Below, one piece after another: positions 24,673 to 36,508 of a stretch of DNA of 64,000 bases; within the stretch, counting starts at the first letter, position 1; the number at the start of each line of letters is the position of its first letter. A model generated the notes under the pieces. The model was given only the letters and a program-made list of their open reading frames with translations, was not told the origin of the DNA and searched no databases. Both the position numbers and the translations under genes were made by a program. The DNA lies in assembly GCF_003711515.1 (NCBI RefSeq), contig NW_021167079.1:919471-983470 (forward strand), in the 5' to 3' direction. Origin of the DNA: Sodiomyces alkalinus F11 (lineage: Eukaryota > Ascomycota > Sordariomycetes > Glomerellales > Plectosphaerellaceae).

Positions 24673-27600
24673 ATGAGCTCTCTCAAGTTCCTGGTGTCCT
24701 CCTTGGAGGCCATCGCTGCCTCCAGGGATGCCCAACGACACAAGCAGCTATCCGAATCCCTCCAGAAGACCCTCGACGCAATCAAGGAAGCCGACCCGCA
24801 GCTGCCGGACCCCGAAATCGTCTTTGCCCCCCTCCAACTAGCCACCAAAACTGGCAACCCGCAGCTCGTCACCGGCGCCCTCGACTGCATCGGCAAGCTC
24901 ATCTCTTACTCTCGCTTCTCCGTTGCCTCTCCCACCAGCACCGGCACTGGCACCGGCACCGGCACCGGTTCCGCCGAAGATGAGGGTGCCGAACCCCCGC
25001 GTGCGCACCTCATCGAGCGAGCCATAGACACCATTTGCGACTGCTTCCAGGGCGAAACTACCCCCGTCGAGATCCAGCTCCAGATTGTCAAGTCCCTCTT
25101 AGTGGCCGTCCTGAACGACAAGATCGTCGTCCACGGCGCCGGCCTCCTCAAGGCCGTTCGCCAGGTCTACAATGTTTTCCTCCTCTCCAGGAGTACGGCC
25201 AACCAGCAGATGGCCCAGGGCACCCTCACCCAGATGGTCGGCACCGTGTTCGAGAGGGTCAAGACGAGACTACATATGAAGGAGGCGCGCATGAACCTGG
25301 CTAGGCTCAAGCATAGTTCCAGCAACATCACATTTGACCCGACATCAGACCAGACCGAATCGGTCAACGGCACGGCCGATATTTCTGCCGATGGTGCCGC
25401 CGACGCCATGGAAGGAGAAGCAGACCACGGGCATGCTGGTGATGTTGGCGATGTTGGTGATGTCGGTGATGCCGCCCATGCAGGCGCACCTGCAGACGCA
25501 CCTGCACCCGGCGAAGAAAACACGAACAACAACCTGGCAGAACCTCCCCCACAGGAACAAAACAAGAGCAAGCTCACCCTAAAGGACCTCGAGACCAGGA
25601 AGAGCTTCGACGACTCGGCTCTGGGCGACGGCCCGACCATGGTGACCCGATTGAAGCCCGCAAACGGCTTGCAACGGTCCGTCTCGACGCAATCCTATGC
25701 CTCGTCGTCCCCCGACCACCGAGAAGAAGACGACACGGCCGACACGGCCGACCTCGATGTTGAGGACGAAGTCTATATCCGGGACGCCTACCTCGTCTTC
25801 CGCTCTTTCTGCAACCTCTCCACCAAGGTCCTTCCCGCCGACCAGCTCTACGACCTTCGCGGCCAGCCCATGCGATCCAAACTCATCTCTCTCCACCTCA
25901 TCCACACCCTTCTGAACAATAACATCTCCGTCTTCACCTCGCCTCTTTGCACCATCCGAAACACCCGAAATAACGAGGTGACCACTTTCATCCAAGCCAT
26001 CAAGTATTACATTTGCCTGAGCATCACACGCAACGGCGCCAGCTCGGTCGATCAAATATTCGACGTCTGTTGTGAGATATTCTGGCTCGTGCTGAAGTAT
26101 ATGAGGGAGCAGTTCAAGGTGCGTAACCATCATCACCACCCTTCATTACTACCTGCAGGCTTCGCTAGCTTGCTTACATTCTGGCCCCGTGACAGCTCGA
26201 AATCGCCGTCTTTCTAAACGAAATCTACCTTGCTCTGCTGGCGAGGCGGACGGCTCCTCTGTCCCAGAAGACTTCCGTCATCCATATCCTCAATAGGTTC
26301 TGCGCGGACCCGAGAGGCCTCGTCGAAATCTATCTCAACTACGACTGCGAAGGACAAGTCGACAACATCTTCCAGACCATCATCGAGGACCTGTCCAGGT
26401 TCTCCACCGCCGCGGTGCCCGTAACGCCCGCGCAGGAACAGCAATACGAAGAGAAGGCATCCAAGAGCCCTTCGCCCGGCGAGTGGCAGCTCCGTCCCAT
26501 CCTCCCACCCCCTCTATCCGTCGCCCAGATCGTCCCCCACGCGGAGCCGGAATCCGACGTCCCCAAGGAGTACGCTGTGAAGCGTGCTGCCCTGGATGCC
26601 CTTCTCGACTCGCTAAGGTCCATGGTGGCGTGGTCCTCTTCGGTCCGGACGGATACGAAACCGCCAACAGATGGACTACGACCCGACATGGATGGTGACA
26701 TGCGCGCCTCCGAGGATGTGCGGCCCTCGATCGACCCCAGCTTGAGCGAGAGTCACCATCGCAGCGACACGCCACCTCAGCCCGCCACACCGGCATTAGA
26801 GGATGACCCGGCGTTTTTGGAGAAGGTCAAGCAGAGAAAGACGGCCCTCAACAATGCCATCAAACAGTTCAATTTCAAGCCGAAGCGCGGGATCGCCATG
26901 CTCGTCAAGGAAGGCTTCATCCCCAGCGACGGCCGCCCCCAAGACATTGCCCGGTTCTTGCTGCACGAGGACAAGCTGGACAAGGCCCAGATCGGCGAGT
27001 ACCTCGGCGAGGGCGACCCGAAGAACATCGAGATCATGCACGCTTTTGTCGACTTGATGGACTTTACCAAAACCCGCTTCGTCGATGCTCTGCGAACCTT
27101 CCTCCAGTCGTTCCGTCTGCCCGGCGAGGCGCAAAAGATCGATCGCTTCATGTTGAAGTTTGCCAACCGCTACGTCGTGGGCAACCCGAACGCCTTCGCC
27201 AATGCCGACACCGCCTACGTCCTCTCGTACTCGGTCATCATGCTGAACACGGACCTGCACAGCGACAAGGTCGTCAAGCGCATGAGCAGGGAGGAGTTCA
27301 TCAAGAACAACCGGGGCATCAACGACAATGCCGACCTCCCGCCCGAGTACCTCCTGGGCATCTATGACGAGATAGAAAAGAACGAAATCGTTCTCAAGAG
27401 CGAGCGAGAAGCTGCCGCCGCCGCCGGCACGCTCCCGCCCACCTCCACCGGGCTGGCGGCGGGGCTAGGCCAGGCCCTGTCGAACATGGGCCGCGACCTG
27501 CAGCGGGAGGCGTACGTCCAGCAGTCCGTCGAGATCGCGTCGCGGTCCGAGCAGCTCTTCAAGAACCTCCTCAGGACGCAACGCCGCAACGCGCAGCGCG

Positions 27601-29819
27601 CCGGCGTCAGGTTCATCCCGGCCACCTCGTTCCAGCACATCGGGCCCATGTTTGACGTGACGTGGATGTCCTTCTTCTCCGCTCTGTCGAGCCAGATGCA
27701 AAAGGCGCAGAACTTGGAGGTGAACAAGCTCTGCCTGGAAGGCATGAAGCTGGCGACCCAGATCGCCTGTCTCTTCGAGCTCTCCACCCCGCGTGAGGCC
27801 TTTGTGTCGGCGCTGCGGAATGCGACGAACCTCAACACCCCGCAGGATATGCATGCGAAGAACGTCGAGGCGCTCAAGGTGCTCCTGGAGTTGGGCCAGA
27901 CCGAGGGCAACCTGCTTGGGTCCTCGTGGAAAGACGTGCTGCTGTGTATCAGCCAGCTCGACCGGCTCCAGCTCATCTCCGGCGGCGTGGACGAGAATGC
28001 GATCCCCGACGTGGCCAATGCCCGCTTCGAGAGACGAACCACGGGCGACTCCCGGAAGTCGGTACAACAGACGACGCAGACGAACAGGAGGACTACGGGC
28101 CGCCCTCGAGCCGGGACGGGCCCCCAGGGCTTCTCGATGGAGATCGCCATGGAGGCCCGGTCGGACGAGGTGGTCAAGGCGGTGGATCGCATCTTCGCCA
28201 ACACGGCCAACCTGACGGGCGAGGCCATCGTCCGCTTCACGCGGGCGCTGACCGAAGTCAGCTGGGACGAGATCCGCGTGTCCGGGTCGAACGACTTCCC
28301 CCGGACGTACAGCCTGCAGAAGATTGTCGAGATTGCCTATTACAACATGACGCGCGTGCGGTTCGAATGGACCCACATCTGGGAGGTCATGGGCGAGCAC
28401 TTCAACCGCGTCGGCTGCCACAACAACACCAACATCGTCTTCTTCGCCCTCGACTCGCTGCGGCAGCTGTCGATGAACTTTCTCGAGATCGAGGAGCTGC
28501 CTGGTTTCAAGTTCCAAAAGGACTTTTTGAAGCCGTTCGAGCACGTGCTCTCCAACGCGCAGAACGTCACCGTCAAGGATATGGTCTTGCGGTGTCTGAT
28601 TCAGATGATCCAGGCCCGCGGCGACAACATCCGGTCCGGCTGGAGGACCATGTTCGGCGTCTTCACGGTGGCGGCACGGGAACCGCACGAGTCGATCGTC
28701 AACCTGGCGTACGAAAACGTCAGCCAGGTGTACCGGACCAAGTTCGGCGTGGTCATCTCCCAGGGTGCCTTCACTGACCTGATCGTCTGCCTGACCGAGT
28801 TCTCCAAGAACGTCAAGTTCCAGAAGAAGAGCCTGCAAGCGCTCGAGACGATCAAGTCCATTATCCCCCGCATGCTCAAGACGCCCGAGTGTCCCCTGTC
28901 GCAAAAGTCGGACCCGTCGGCTTCCAAGGAGGAGGCGGCCAAGTCGGAAGAAGCGCTCCGCAGCACGCAGTCGAGGACCTCGGTGGAGGAGGGCTACTGG
29001 TTCCCCGTGCTGTTCGCGTTCCACGACGTGCTCATGACGGGAGAGGACCTGGAAGTGCGGTCGAACGCGCTCCAGTACTTTTTCGAGGCCCTGCTCCGGC
29101 ACGGCGGCGCGTTCCCGCCCGAGTTCTGGGACATCTTGTGGCGGCAGCAGCTGTACCCGATCTTCATGGTGCTCCGGTCTCGGCCGGACCTTACGAGCGC
29201 GCTGAACCACGAGGAACTCTCCGTGTGGCTGTCGACGACCATGATCCAGGCGCTGCGCAACATGATCACGCTGTTCACGCACTACTTTGGCGCGCTCGAG
29301 TACATGCTGGACCGGTTCCTCGAGCTGCTGGCGCTCTGCATCTGCCAGGAGAACGACACGATCTCGCGGATCGGCAGCAACTGCCTGCAGCAGCTCATCC
29401 TCAAGAACGTCGGCAAGTTCACGCCGGAGCACTGGGCGAAGATCGTCGGGGCGTTCTGCGAGCTGTTTGCGCGCACGACGGCACACCAGCTCTTCTCCCC
29501 TGCCACGATCAACTCTACCGCCTCGCTCGAGCTGCCTTCGACCGGGTTCGAGGTGGCGGGACCCCTTAGCCCGGCGGACGAGGAGGAGCCGATGGTGGAT
29601 GAGAAGTCGCTCAAGATTAACGGCGTCGGCAGAAACGGAGGCGATGCGGAGACGACGTCATCATCATCGATTATGACGGCAGCGGCGGCGGCCGAGGAAG
29701 ACGAGGCGAAGGCGGCGACGACGACGGCCGGTACTGCGGGGCCGGCAGGAGAGCAGGATCAGCGGCAGCAGGATCAGCAGCAGCAGGATCAGCAGCAGCA
29801 GGATCAGCAGCAGCAGGAT

Positions 29820-29856
<37 letters not shown>

Positions 29857-30650
29857 CGTCCCACTTGGAAGATTACAAGCCGTCGTCGAAGCTCCAGCAG
29901 CAACCGGTGGTGGTGACGGCGGCGCGGCGGCGCTACTTCAACCGCATCATCTCGCGGTGCGTGCTGCAGCTGCTGATGATCGAGACGGTCAACGAGCTGT
30001 TCAGCAACGACGCGGTGTACGCGGAGATACCGTCGCCGGAGCTCCTCCGGCTGATGGCGCTGCTGAAGCGGTCGTACCTGTTCGCGCGGCGGTTCAACGC
30101 GGACAAGGAGCTGCGGATGCGGCTCTGGCGCGAAGGGTTCATGAAGCAGGCGCCCAACCTGCTGAAGCAGGAGTCCGGGGCGGCGGCGACGTACGTGGCG
30201 ATCCTGTTCCGGATGTACGCCGACAACAGCGCCGAGCGGGCGGCGGCGCGCGGCGACATTGAGAAGGCGCTGGTGCCGCTCTGCAAGGACATCATCGGCG
30301 ACTTTGTGGCGCTCGAGGAGGAGAGCCAGCAGCGCAACATTGTCGCGTGGCGGCCCGTCGTCGTGGACGTGCTGGAGGGCTACGCGGCGTTTCCGAGGGA
30401 GGCGTTCGCGGCGCATGTGGAGGCTTTTTACCCCATGGTCGTCGACCTTTTGGCCAAGGACCTGACGGCCGAGCTGCGGGCCGCTCTCATCTTGGTGTTG
30501 CGGCGCGTGGGCGAGGTGGGGCTCGGCATCGAGGGGATGGGGATGGGTGTGGGTCGTCGGGAGGGCGAGGGCGAGGACGAGCGGCGGAGGGAGAGTGTGG
30601 CGAGCGGGACGACGGAGAGGACGGCCGATACGACGGCCAAGGGTGGCTGA
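24673..30650 (+). CDS. SEC7: Sec7-type ARF guanine nucleotide exchange factor
   Basis: Two exons (24673-26118 and 26196-30650) join in frame to 1966 residues. This is the large trans-Golgi ARF exchange factor of the Sec7/BIG family, which loads GTP on Arf1 for vesicle budding. The order is an N-terminal DCB region (1-220), a low-complexity linker (about 230-370), a HUS domain with NYDCEGQVDN near residue 531, and the Sec7 domain at about 690-875. The catalytic glutamic finger is Glu793 in FRLPGEAQK, and SVIMLNTDLHS is present. HDS repeats follow. A Gln-rich insert (about 1669-1703) splits the C-terminal HDS region and looks like a species-specific expansion. All core features are intact. Confidence 0.97.
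29752..29854 (+). repeat. CAG/GAT repeat coding a Gln-rich insert in Sec7
   Basis: Tandem 15-base units (GAT plus four CAG) run into a pure CAG stretch, coding DQQQQ repeats then poly-Gln. It is a trinucleotide expansion inside the Sec7 reading frame. Confidence 0.9.
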
Positions 30651-31257
30651 TGGGGTGTGGTGAAGGGGGATGGACGAAGCGGTTAGGGAATGTCTCGTTC
30701 CTTGGCCGCCTTTATTCGATTTTGACCTTGTCGGAAAAGTGCGGGCTTCCCTTTTCATTGTTACAACTGGGAACTATTGCATGACAGTGGATTGGAAGGG
30801 GGGACAAAAAGGGGAGAATGTTCGCGATGGTGACTGGGCAATTCTGCGTCTCCCCGACCGAGCGTCGCTACAGCATATGCGCGTCTATTTTCTTATTTTT
30901 TTTATGTTTCGTTTTCTTTTTCCAATTTTCACCTTTTGTGTTGATATATCCAGTTAGACTTGTGTTCTCTTCGAATGGAACAAACAGTACAGGACGAAGA
31001 CCGTTATGGTGCTCTCGAAATGGAAAGGAAATACTAAAGTGGAAGTGGGAATGACAGGACAGTTGTGTAGGTCAAGCGAACTAGGTGAAAGCCGTGAGGC
31101 AAACCGACGCCGATCTTCTTCTCGTAGTACATGTAGCGTCTAGTGGAGTTTCTATGCCTTGGTTCATATCCGGAAGCACCTCGCCATAGTCCCCATCCTT
31201 GCTTCTTGCGCCGTGGTGAGATGAACGCGAAAAGAAAGGCACGAACAAATCAACAAC
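30651..31257. other. Convergent intergenic stretch
   Basis: Shared 3' flank of the Sec7 gene and the Hsm3-like gene. No coding signal was seen. Confidence 0.6.
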
Positions 31258-32511
31258 CTACGACAGAACCAGCTCGACAAAAGCACGCAGCCCGTCCGCC
31301 TCCTCCGGCACGGTCCTCTCGGGTAGACTCCTCAGCGCGTCTCGCAGGGCGGGATCGTCCGCGGTGGCCTCGGCCAGGATGGCAGACGCGGTGCGCACGA
31401 TGAGGTCCTTCTCGGGACCATCCATGTCGGCGCGTAGGCGGAGGAGGCTGAGCAGGCCGTCGAAGAAATGGACGAGGTTGCGGTGCATGAGGACGTCTTC
31501 CTTGTCTACCATGCGCAAGGCGGCGAACTGTAAAAGACCAATACTGGTGTCTACCTCCACTTCGGCTGGGGGGGAAGGCAGGGTCGGCTGGGGAGGTTGG
31601 GTGACGGCGCGAAAGTCGAGGGCGGCCAGGCGGGGGAGGATGCGCAGGATGCGGCCCTGGGCGAGGGTGGTTTGGTGGGCGGACAGGTGGCCGGGGGCTC
31701 CCGGGAGGGTGTCCTTCCCCCGGGGCAGGGCGTAGAGGTGGGTGTAGAGGGTTGGGTCGTGAAACAGGCGGTTCCAAAGGGCGCCGGTGCCGCGAGGGCG
31801 CAGGTGCCTCGCCTCGGTGGCGTTGTTGTTATTGGATCTATTGGAGGTGCCGTTGACCCAGGTGACGCCGTCGATGGTGATGGGGCCGGCGCCGGCGGAG
31901 GGTCGGTGGAGGGGTTCGGAGGTGGCGTCGGTGTCGAGCAGGTCGCCGAGCACGCGGGAGCCTTTCTCGCCGATTTCGACCTGCGGGGTGGCGAGCCAGG
32001 TGTGGAGGAAGTGGGAGAGCAGGGTGGGCATGGCGGCCAGGTGGGCGACGTCGGAGGGGGAGGCGGCGGCTTTGTGGAGAATGGTCATGGCGAGGGCCTT
32101 GGCGGACGGGGCGGGGGAGGAGAGGGCGGCGATAAGGGAGTCTTCATCGGCGAGGGCGAGGGTCTGGGGGAAGGAGACGGGGCCGAGGAGCTTGATGGTT
32201 AGGGCGACGGGGACGGCCGGGTCGTGGGGGGTGGTTTTGAGCACTTCGGTGAGTTTGGGGAGGAGGCAGGGGAGGAGAGGCGGGATATTGGATTCTGGGA
32301 GGAAGAGGTCAGGCCTGGGGAGAGACGGAGGGGAAGAGGGGAAGAGAATGTAGAACGTACCTGCCAACTGAAGCTCGACGGAATCGAAGAGCCTGGGATC
32401 CATCTTTGTTTCGGGATCAGCCACGAGCTTGTCGAGATGAACGATGAGGTCCTCGAGGCCATCGATGGGGGCCACATCTGGGCCGAGGACTGGCACGACG
32501 GTACTCGGCAT
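31258..32511 (-). CDS. Hsm3/PSMD5-like proteasome assembly chaperone
   Basis: The open frame codes up to 417 residues. An in-frame 66-base segment (32295-32360) has a GTACGT donor and a CCCAG acceptor and is probably an intron. Removing it gives about 395 residues and a smoother helix, QLAESNIPPLLPCLLPKL. The protein is made of alpha-helical repeats and resembles the fungal family annotated as DNA mismatch repair protein HSM3, related to human PSMD5. These are chaperones that bind Rpt1 while the 19S proteasome base is built. Supporting features are GSRVLGDLLDTD, the segment RLFHDPTLYTHLYALP, and the overall helical-repeat pattern. No catalytic motif is expected. The assignment rests on remembered family patterns and needs a profile search. 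Confidence 0.65.
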   Translation of the reverse strand: MPSTVVPVLGPDVAPIDGLEDLIVHLDKLVADPETKMDPRLFDSVELQLAGTFYILFPSSPPSLPRPDLFLPESNIPPLLPCLLPKLTEVLKTTPHDPAVPVALTIKLLGPVSFPQTLALADEDSLIAALSSPAPSAKALAMTILHKAAASPSDVAHLAAMPTLLSHFLHTWLATPQVEIGEKGSRVLGDLLDTDATSEPLHRPSAGAGPITIDGVTWVNGTSNRSNNNNATEARHLRPRGTGALWNRLFHDPTLYTHLYALPRGKDTLPGAPGHLSAHQTTLAQGRILRILPRLAALDFRAVTQPPQPTLPSPPAEVEVDTSIGLLQFAALRMVDKEDVLMHRNLVHFFDGLLSLLRLRADMDGPEKDLIVRTASAILAEATADDPALRDALRSLPERTVPEEADGLRAFVELVLS

Positions 32512-33354
32512 GATGGTAGACGGCGGACGGATAGGAGGGAATGGAATCTGTATGGTGGGTGAACGCTGGCTGTCAATGTCGAATATAGGTGTGTGCTTGG
32601 TATGAAGTAGGATGATGGAAGCTTGGAGGGAGAAGAGGAAAGGGAATAAGAAGATGAGAGAAGAGAGAAGAGAGAAGAGGGGTCCAAGTAAGGTACCTAA
32701 TTACCTAAGGTAAGTAATAAGAGAAGAGCTCCGAGGCAAAGTGAAGTACCATTGTGTACCTATAGTGATAATCGTATCACCATCACCCCACTTTGATCTG
32801 TGTACGCAGCACGAAAGTAGGTACTTGCGTAGCTACGGAGTACGTACTGGCATATGGGGTAGGGGGAGCTGCCCCGCATTCTCCATTCCTGCGTATCCAT
32901 ACCAGTACCAGTACGTACCAGTACCAGTACGTACCAGTACCAGTACGTACCAGTACCAGTACGTACCAGTACCACAAATTCTCCACCAGCTGGTGCCGGA
33001 CTTACTGCAAGCGTGTTGACAGCTGGTCGTCACCCCCCGCCAAAAAATCAATCGAAGCATTCATTGCTCGTCTTGTGTTTGTCGGCTTGTCGCTTTTGAC
33101 TCGATACCTTCTTGAACACCTTTTTTGCTTGCCTCGTCTTTTGGTCCCTGTGACTCCATCTCTGGTCTGGCCTTGGCTTGCCATTCATTGTCCGTCACTT
33201 TTCACCTATCCATACTTCTGAATTACTAGAGACCAGCTCGATCTCTCCATCGGCTCCAAATTCCCCGTGCGCTCAGCTCACAGTCGCATTCTCGCTCGCC
33301 TCCCTCCCCCGCAAGAGCCATCCATCCCTACTTAACCCCGACGTCGAATCCGCC
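32512..33354. other. Divergent promoter region with a GTAC-rich microsatellite
   Basis: About 840 bases shared upstream of the Hsm3-like gene (-) and the Rpc31 gene (+). It holds AAGGTACCTAATTACCTAAGG motifs at 32689-32714 and the microsatellite listed separately. No gene was seen. Confidence 0.55.
32905..32974 (+). repeat. 16-base tandem repeat, GTACCAGTACCAGTAC type
   Basis: The 16-base unit CAGTACCAGTACGTAC is repeated a little over four times. Because it is rich in the palindrome GTAC, the two strands look alike and single strands could fold. Confidence 0.9.
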
Positions 33355-34373
33355 ATGTCGCGGGGAGGAGGTGGTGGCAGAGGAGGTCGTGGTGGAAGAA
33401 GAGGCGGCGGACCCCAATTACCCTGGGAAAACGAAGAATTCGACGCCCGACCTTCCGAACTCTTTCCCGTATGAACGACCCCCATTCCTACGCCTACTCC
33501 TACTCCTACACCTACTCCTACTCCTACTCCTACCCCTTCTCCCTCCCTCCCTCCCTTTCTTTTTCATCTCAAACTAACGTCGCTTCTTCCCAGGCATACG
33601 ACCCCCCCACGGCGAAACCCCTCACCCCAACCGAACGCCGCACCGTCGAATCCTTCCTCCTCCTCCGCCGCCAACTCCACGACGGACCGCTCTACACCTC
33701 CCGCAAACTCCCCGGCCCCACCTCCGTCTCCCCCTCCTCGGCCTCCTACCGCGGCAAGCGCTCCGCCGCCTCCTCCACCACCTACGACCCGATCCGCTCC
33801 TCCCGCGCCGTGGCAGACCCGTTCACCGCCGTGCCGACCTACTCCCAGCGCTTCGCCCGCGCCGAGCGCACCCTCCCGGACTTCTCCTCGCGGCCCTACT
33901 GCCCGGAGTTCGTGCCGGACGAGCTGCACGCCACCTTCGAGGGGCGGGATGCCGAAAGGGGCGTCATCTCGGCCGCGGCCTTTCGGGGAAGGAAAACGAA
34001 GAAGCGGTTGCAGCTGTCGCGTATCACGGCTTTGCCGACCGCCGAGGACGTTTTCGGGGTGAGTTCTTCGGGGGCGGACGCCGACGGTCGTGGCTTGTGG
34101 GAGGATGAGGACGAGGCGGCGGCGGCGGCGGTAGGCGGGGATCCTACTGTGAGGACAAAGATGACGCTGGAGGCGTTGCAGAGGTTGGAGGAGGAACCTG
34201 CTGCGGGTGAAGGGGAAGAGGTGGAGGAGGAGGAGGAGAATGCGGCGGAGGAGGACCAGGATTTGGAGTATGATGATGAGGATGCGGGTGATTATGACGC
34301 CGAGAACTACTTTGATGGTGGTGATGACTATGACGACGATGTGGGGGATGACGATCAGGGCGATGCATTCTGA
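33355..34373 (+). CDS. RPC31: RNA polymerase III subunit Rpc31 (RPC7 family)
   Basis: Exons 33355-33468 and 33594-34373 join in frame to 297 residues. The protein is a subunit of the C82-C34-C31 subcomplex that helps RNA polymerase III start transcription of tRNA and 5S genes. An N-terminal Arg/Gly-rich stretch ([18 protein letters not shown]) is followed by the conserved LPWENEEFDARPSELFP region. The C terminus is very acidic and ends in DYDAENYFDGGDDYDDD, which matches the family's DYNxNYFDNGE tail. The intron carries a CCTACT microsatellite (33484-33534). The ATG was chosen because it opens the conserved GRGGGG start. The call is firm. Confidence 0.9.
33484..33534 (+). repeat. CCTACT microsatellite in the Rpc31 intron
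   Basis: The 6-base unit CCTACT/CCTACA is repeated about eight times in the first intron of the Rpc31 gene. Confidence 0.85.
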
Positions 34374-34924
34374 TATCCCCCTACGCGGTTCTTCTATATT
34401 CAACTGAAGGAAGTCAAAAGATGGAGCGGCAATTTGTCTTTTGGGGGCGTTCTCCGGTGTTCGGGCCAGGCAGGTTCAGGGATAGAGAGAGAAATTGGGC
34501 TTGGTGACTCGATTTAGATACCCGATAGGAAGAGAAGAGCATGGGAAACCGCGTGGGATACCCATCTCCAATGCAGGGCCTCGTACTTGATGTGCTATAG
34601 GCTGTAGTGGCTGATGCAAAGCAACGCGATGCGAGGGGATAGGCCGCAACGTCTTCACAGGAATGATCCTGTCAGTTCACAATTCTCTCTGCATACACCG
34701 GGGTATCACTGGGTTCTAATTACCCGCAGGTGGCATGCCATCGCCCTGATGTTTTGACAACCTCCCATCGGGAGTGTTGATTTCCCTCCGTCCATGCCGG
34801 TCTCGTCCCGAATCGTAGTAGTCCATGACCCCAACGCCCAAGCTGTCAAATAGACCAACCAAGAAAAAATAAAGAAGAAAAAGGACCGAGAAAGAAAAAA
34901 AAAAGAAAAAAAAGGACACAATGT
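34374..34924. other. Convergent intergenic stretch
   Basis: Between the 3' ends of the Rpc31 and Nup49 genes. An A-rich tract at about 34865-34920 precedes the Nup49 stop. No gene was seen. Confidence 0.6.
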
Positions 34925-36040
34925 TCACTTCATTGGAGGCAGCGGTCGCAGCTGCAACTGCGTAAGTTTCTCCCGCGTCTCGACAATCTCGCCCGCCGCC
35001 CTCACAATCTCATCATTCAACGCCTTGACGGTATCCAGCAACTCGACAGCGAACCCAAACCCAGCAAACTGCGGCGCGCCGTCGCGCAGCGCACACATGC
35101 GCTCGTACAAGCCGTTCTGCACGCCGGGCATGTGGTGCTCGAGCTCCCTGATCTTCTGCACCTGCGACTGGTGCAGCCGGCTGAGCCGCTCGGCCTCGCG
35201 GGAGAAGAGCGCAATGCAGTCCTCCAGGTCGGGCTGCTCCCCGTCGTCGTCGGGGGCCGGGGCGGCGGCGGCAGTAGCAGCAGAAGCAGCAGCAGCAGTG
35301 GCGGCGGCGCCGGCGGCGGCGCCCCCCTTGGGCTTGCTACGCGGCACGGGCTGCTGCTGGTGCTGCCTGCTGGCGGTCAGCCAGGTGGTGTGGTACTGGG
35401 CGGGGAGCTTGAGCTGCTCGGCGCCGCTGAAGGCGGCCTTGGCGATCTGGGCGTCGGACTTGACGAGGTCCTTGAGCTGGGCGGTCATCTGCACGTCCTC
35501 CTCCAGGGTGGTCTTGACGCCGGCGAACTTGCGCTCCAGCCACTCGACGTCGTGGGTGAGCTGGTCCAGCTCGGTCCGGTGGCCCTCCCGGAAGGACCTG
35601 ATCTGGTCGGCTTGGCGGGCGAAGGTCTGGATGATGGTGTCGCAGGCCTCGATCTCCTTTTGGAGCTCGGGCGTCAGGTCGTTGAACTTGGTGGTGCCTT
35701 TGATGTTGGCGAGGTCGATGCGGACGCCGGGGACGGTTTGTTGGTTGGTGGATTGGCCCATGGTGAGGCCGCCGGTGGTGGAGGGCTGGGCTGTGGATTG
35801 ACCGCTGGGTTTGGTCAGCGGGAAGGGAGAAGAAGAAAAAAGAAGGAAAAGAAGAAAAGAAAAGAAGAAAAAAGGAAAGACAAGGAAAGAAGGGAGAGGA
35901 AAACTTACAAGAGACCACCTGGTTTCGCTTGGGTTTGGTTCTGGCTCTGACCAAAGAGGCCACCCCCCGTGTTCGCCGTCTGTTGACCAAACATACCGCC
36001 CGTCTGCTGCTGCTGCGGCTGCTGCGGTTGCTGTTGTTGC

Positions 36041-36074
<34 letters not shown>

Positions 36075-36270
36075 TACCGAAGAGACCGCCGGTCTGCTGG
36101 TTCTGGTTTTGCGTTTGTGTACTTCCGAAGAGGCCGGTACCTCCTGTCTGCGCCTGACTGGTGCCAAAGAGACCGCCGGGCTTCTGCTGGGCATTTTGCT
36201 GCGAGCTTCCGAATAGACCTCCACCGGTCTGTTGGGTGTTCTGCTGGGTATTGGTATTTCCAAACAAGCG

Positions 36271-36309
<39 letters not shown>

Positions 36310-36508
36310 CTGGTTCTGCTGGGAAGAGCCGAAGAGACCACCACCGGTCTGCGTCGAGCCACTGAAGATGAAAGACAGACAAACGGTCAGAGACGTGTTT
36401 GGAAGACCAGCTCGTTGAAGTTGAATCTTCCAGTAGAAGGTCCGAGGAGACAACTTACGCATTCGCAGCCGTGGTGTTGATGTTTAAGCCGCCGCCCGTT
36501 TTAAACAT
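34925..36508 (-). CDS. NUP49: Nucleoporin Nup49 (GLFG repeats)
   Basis: Three exons (36508-36459, 36361-35909, 35804-34925) join in frame to 460 residues. The N-terminal half is a disordered GLFG domain with repeated [18 protein letters not shown] and GLFGSTQ units plus poly-Gly and poly-Gln runs. The C-terminal half (from about 180) is coiled coil, starting [29 protein letters not shown], which is typical of the Nup49/NUP58 family. The protein joins Nsp1 and Nup57 in the central channel of the nuclear pore, where FG repeats bind transport receptors. A poly-Ala insert lies in the middle of the coiled coil. Starting at [13 protein letters not shown] gives a typical short first exon. Nup57 is the main alternative but its C terminus differs. 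Confidence 0.87.
36269..36309 (+). repeat. CCG triplet run coding poly-Gly in Nup49
   Basis: A run of thirteen GCC/CCG-phase triplets codes poly-Gly on the minus strand within the GLFG domain. CTG-rich runs coding poly-Gln lie at about 36008-36070. Confidence 0.85.

Noticed and set aside
27465..29486. Antisense open frame of 673 codons within Sec7
   Set aside because: Arises from strong third-position GC bias on the opposite strand; composition is Arg/Leu/Asp-rich and shows no domain.
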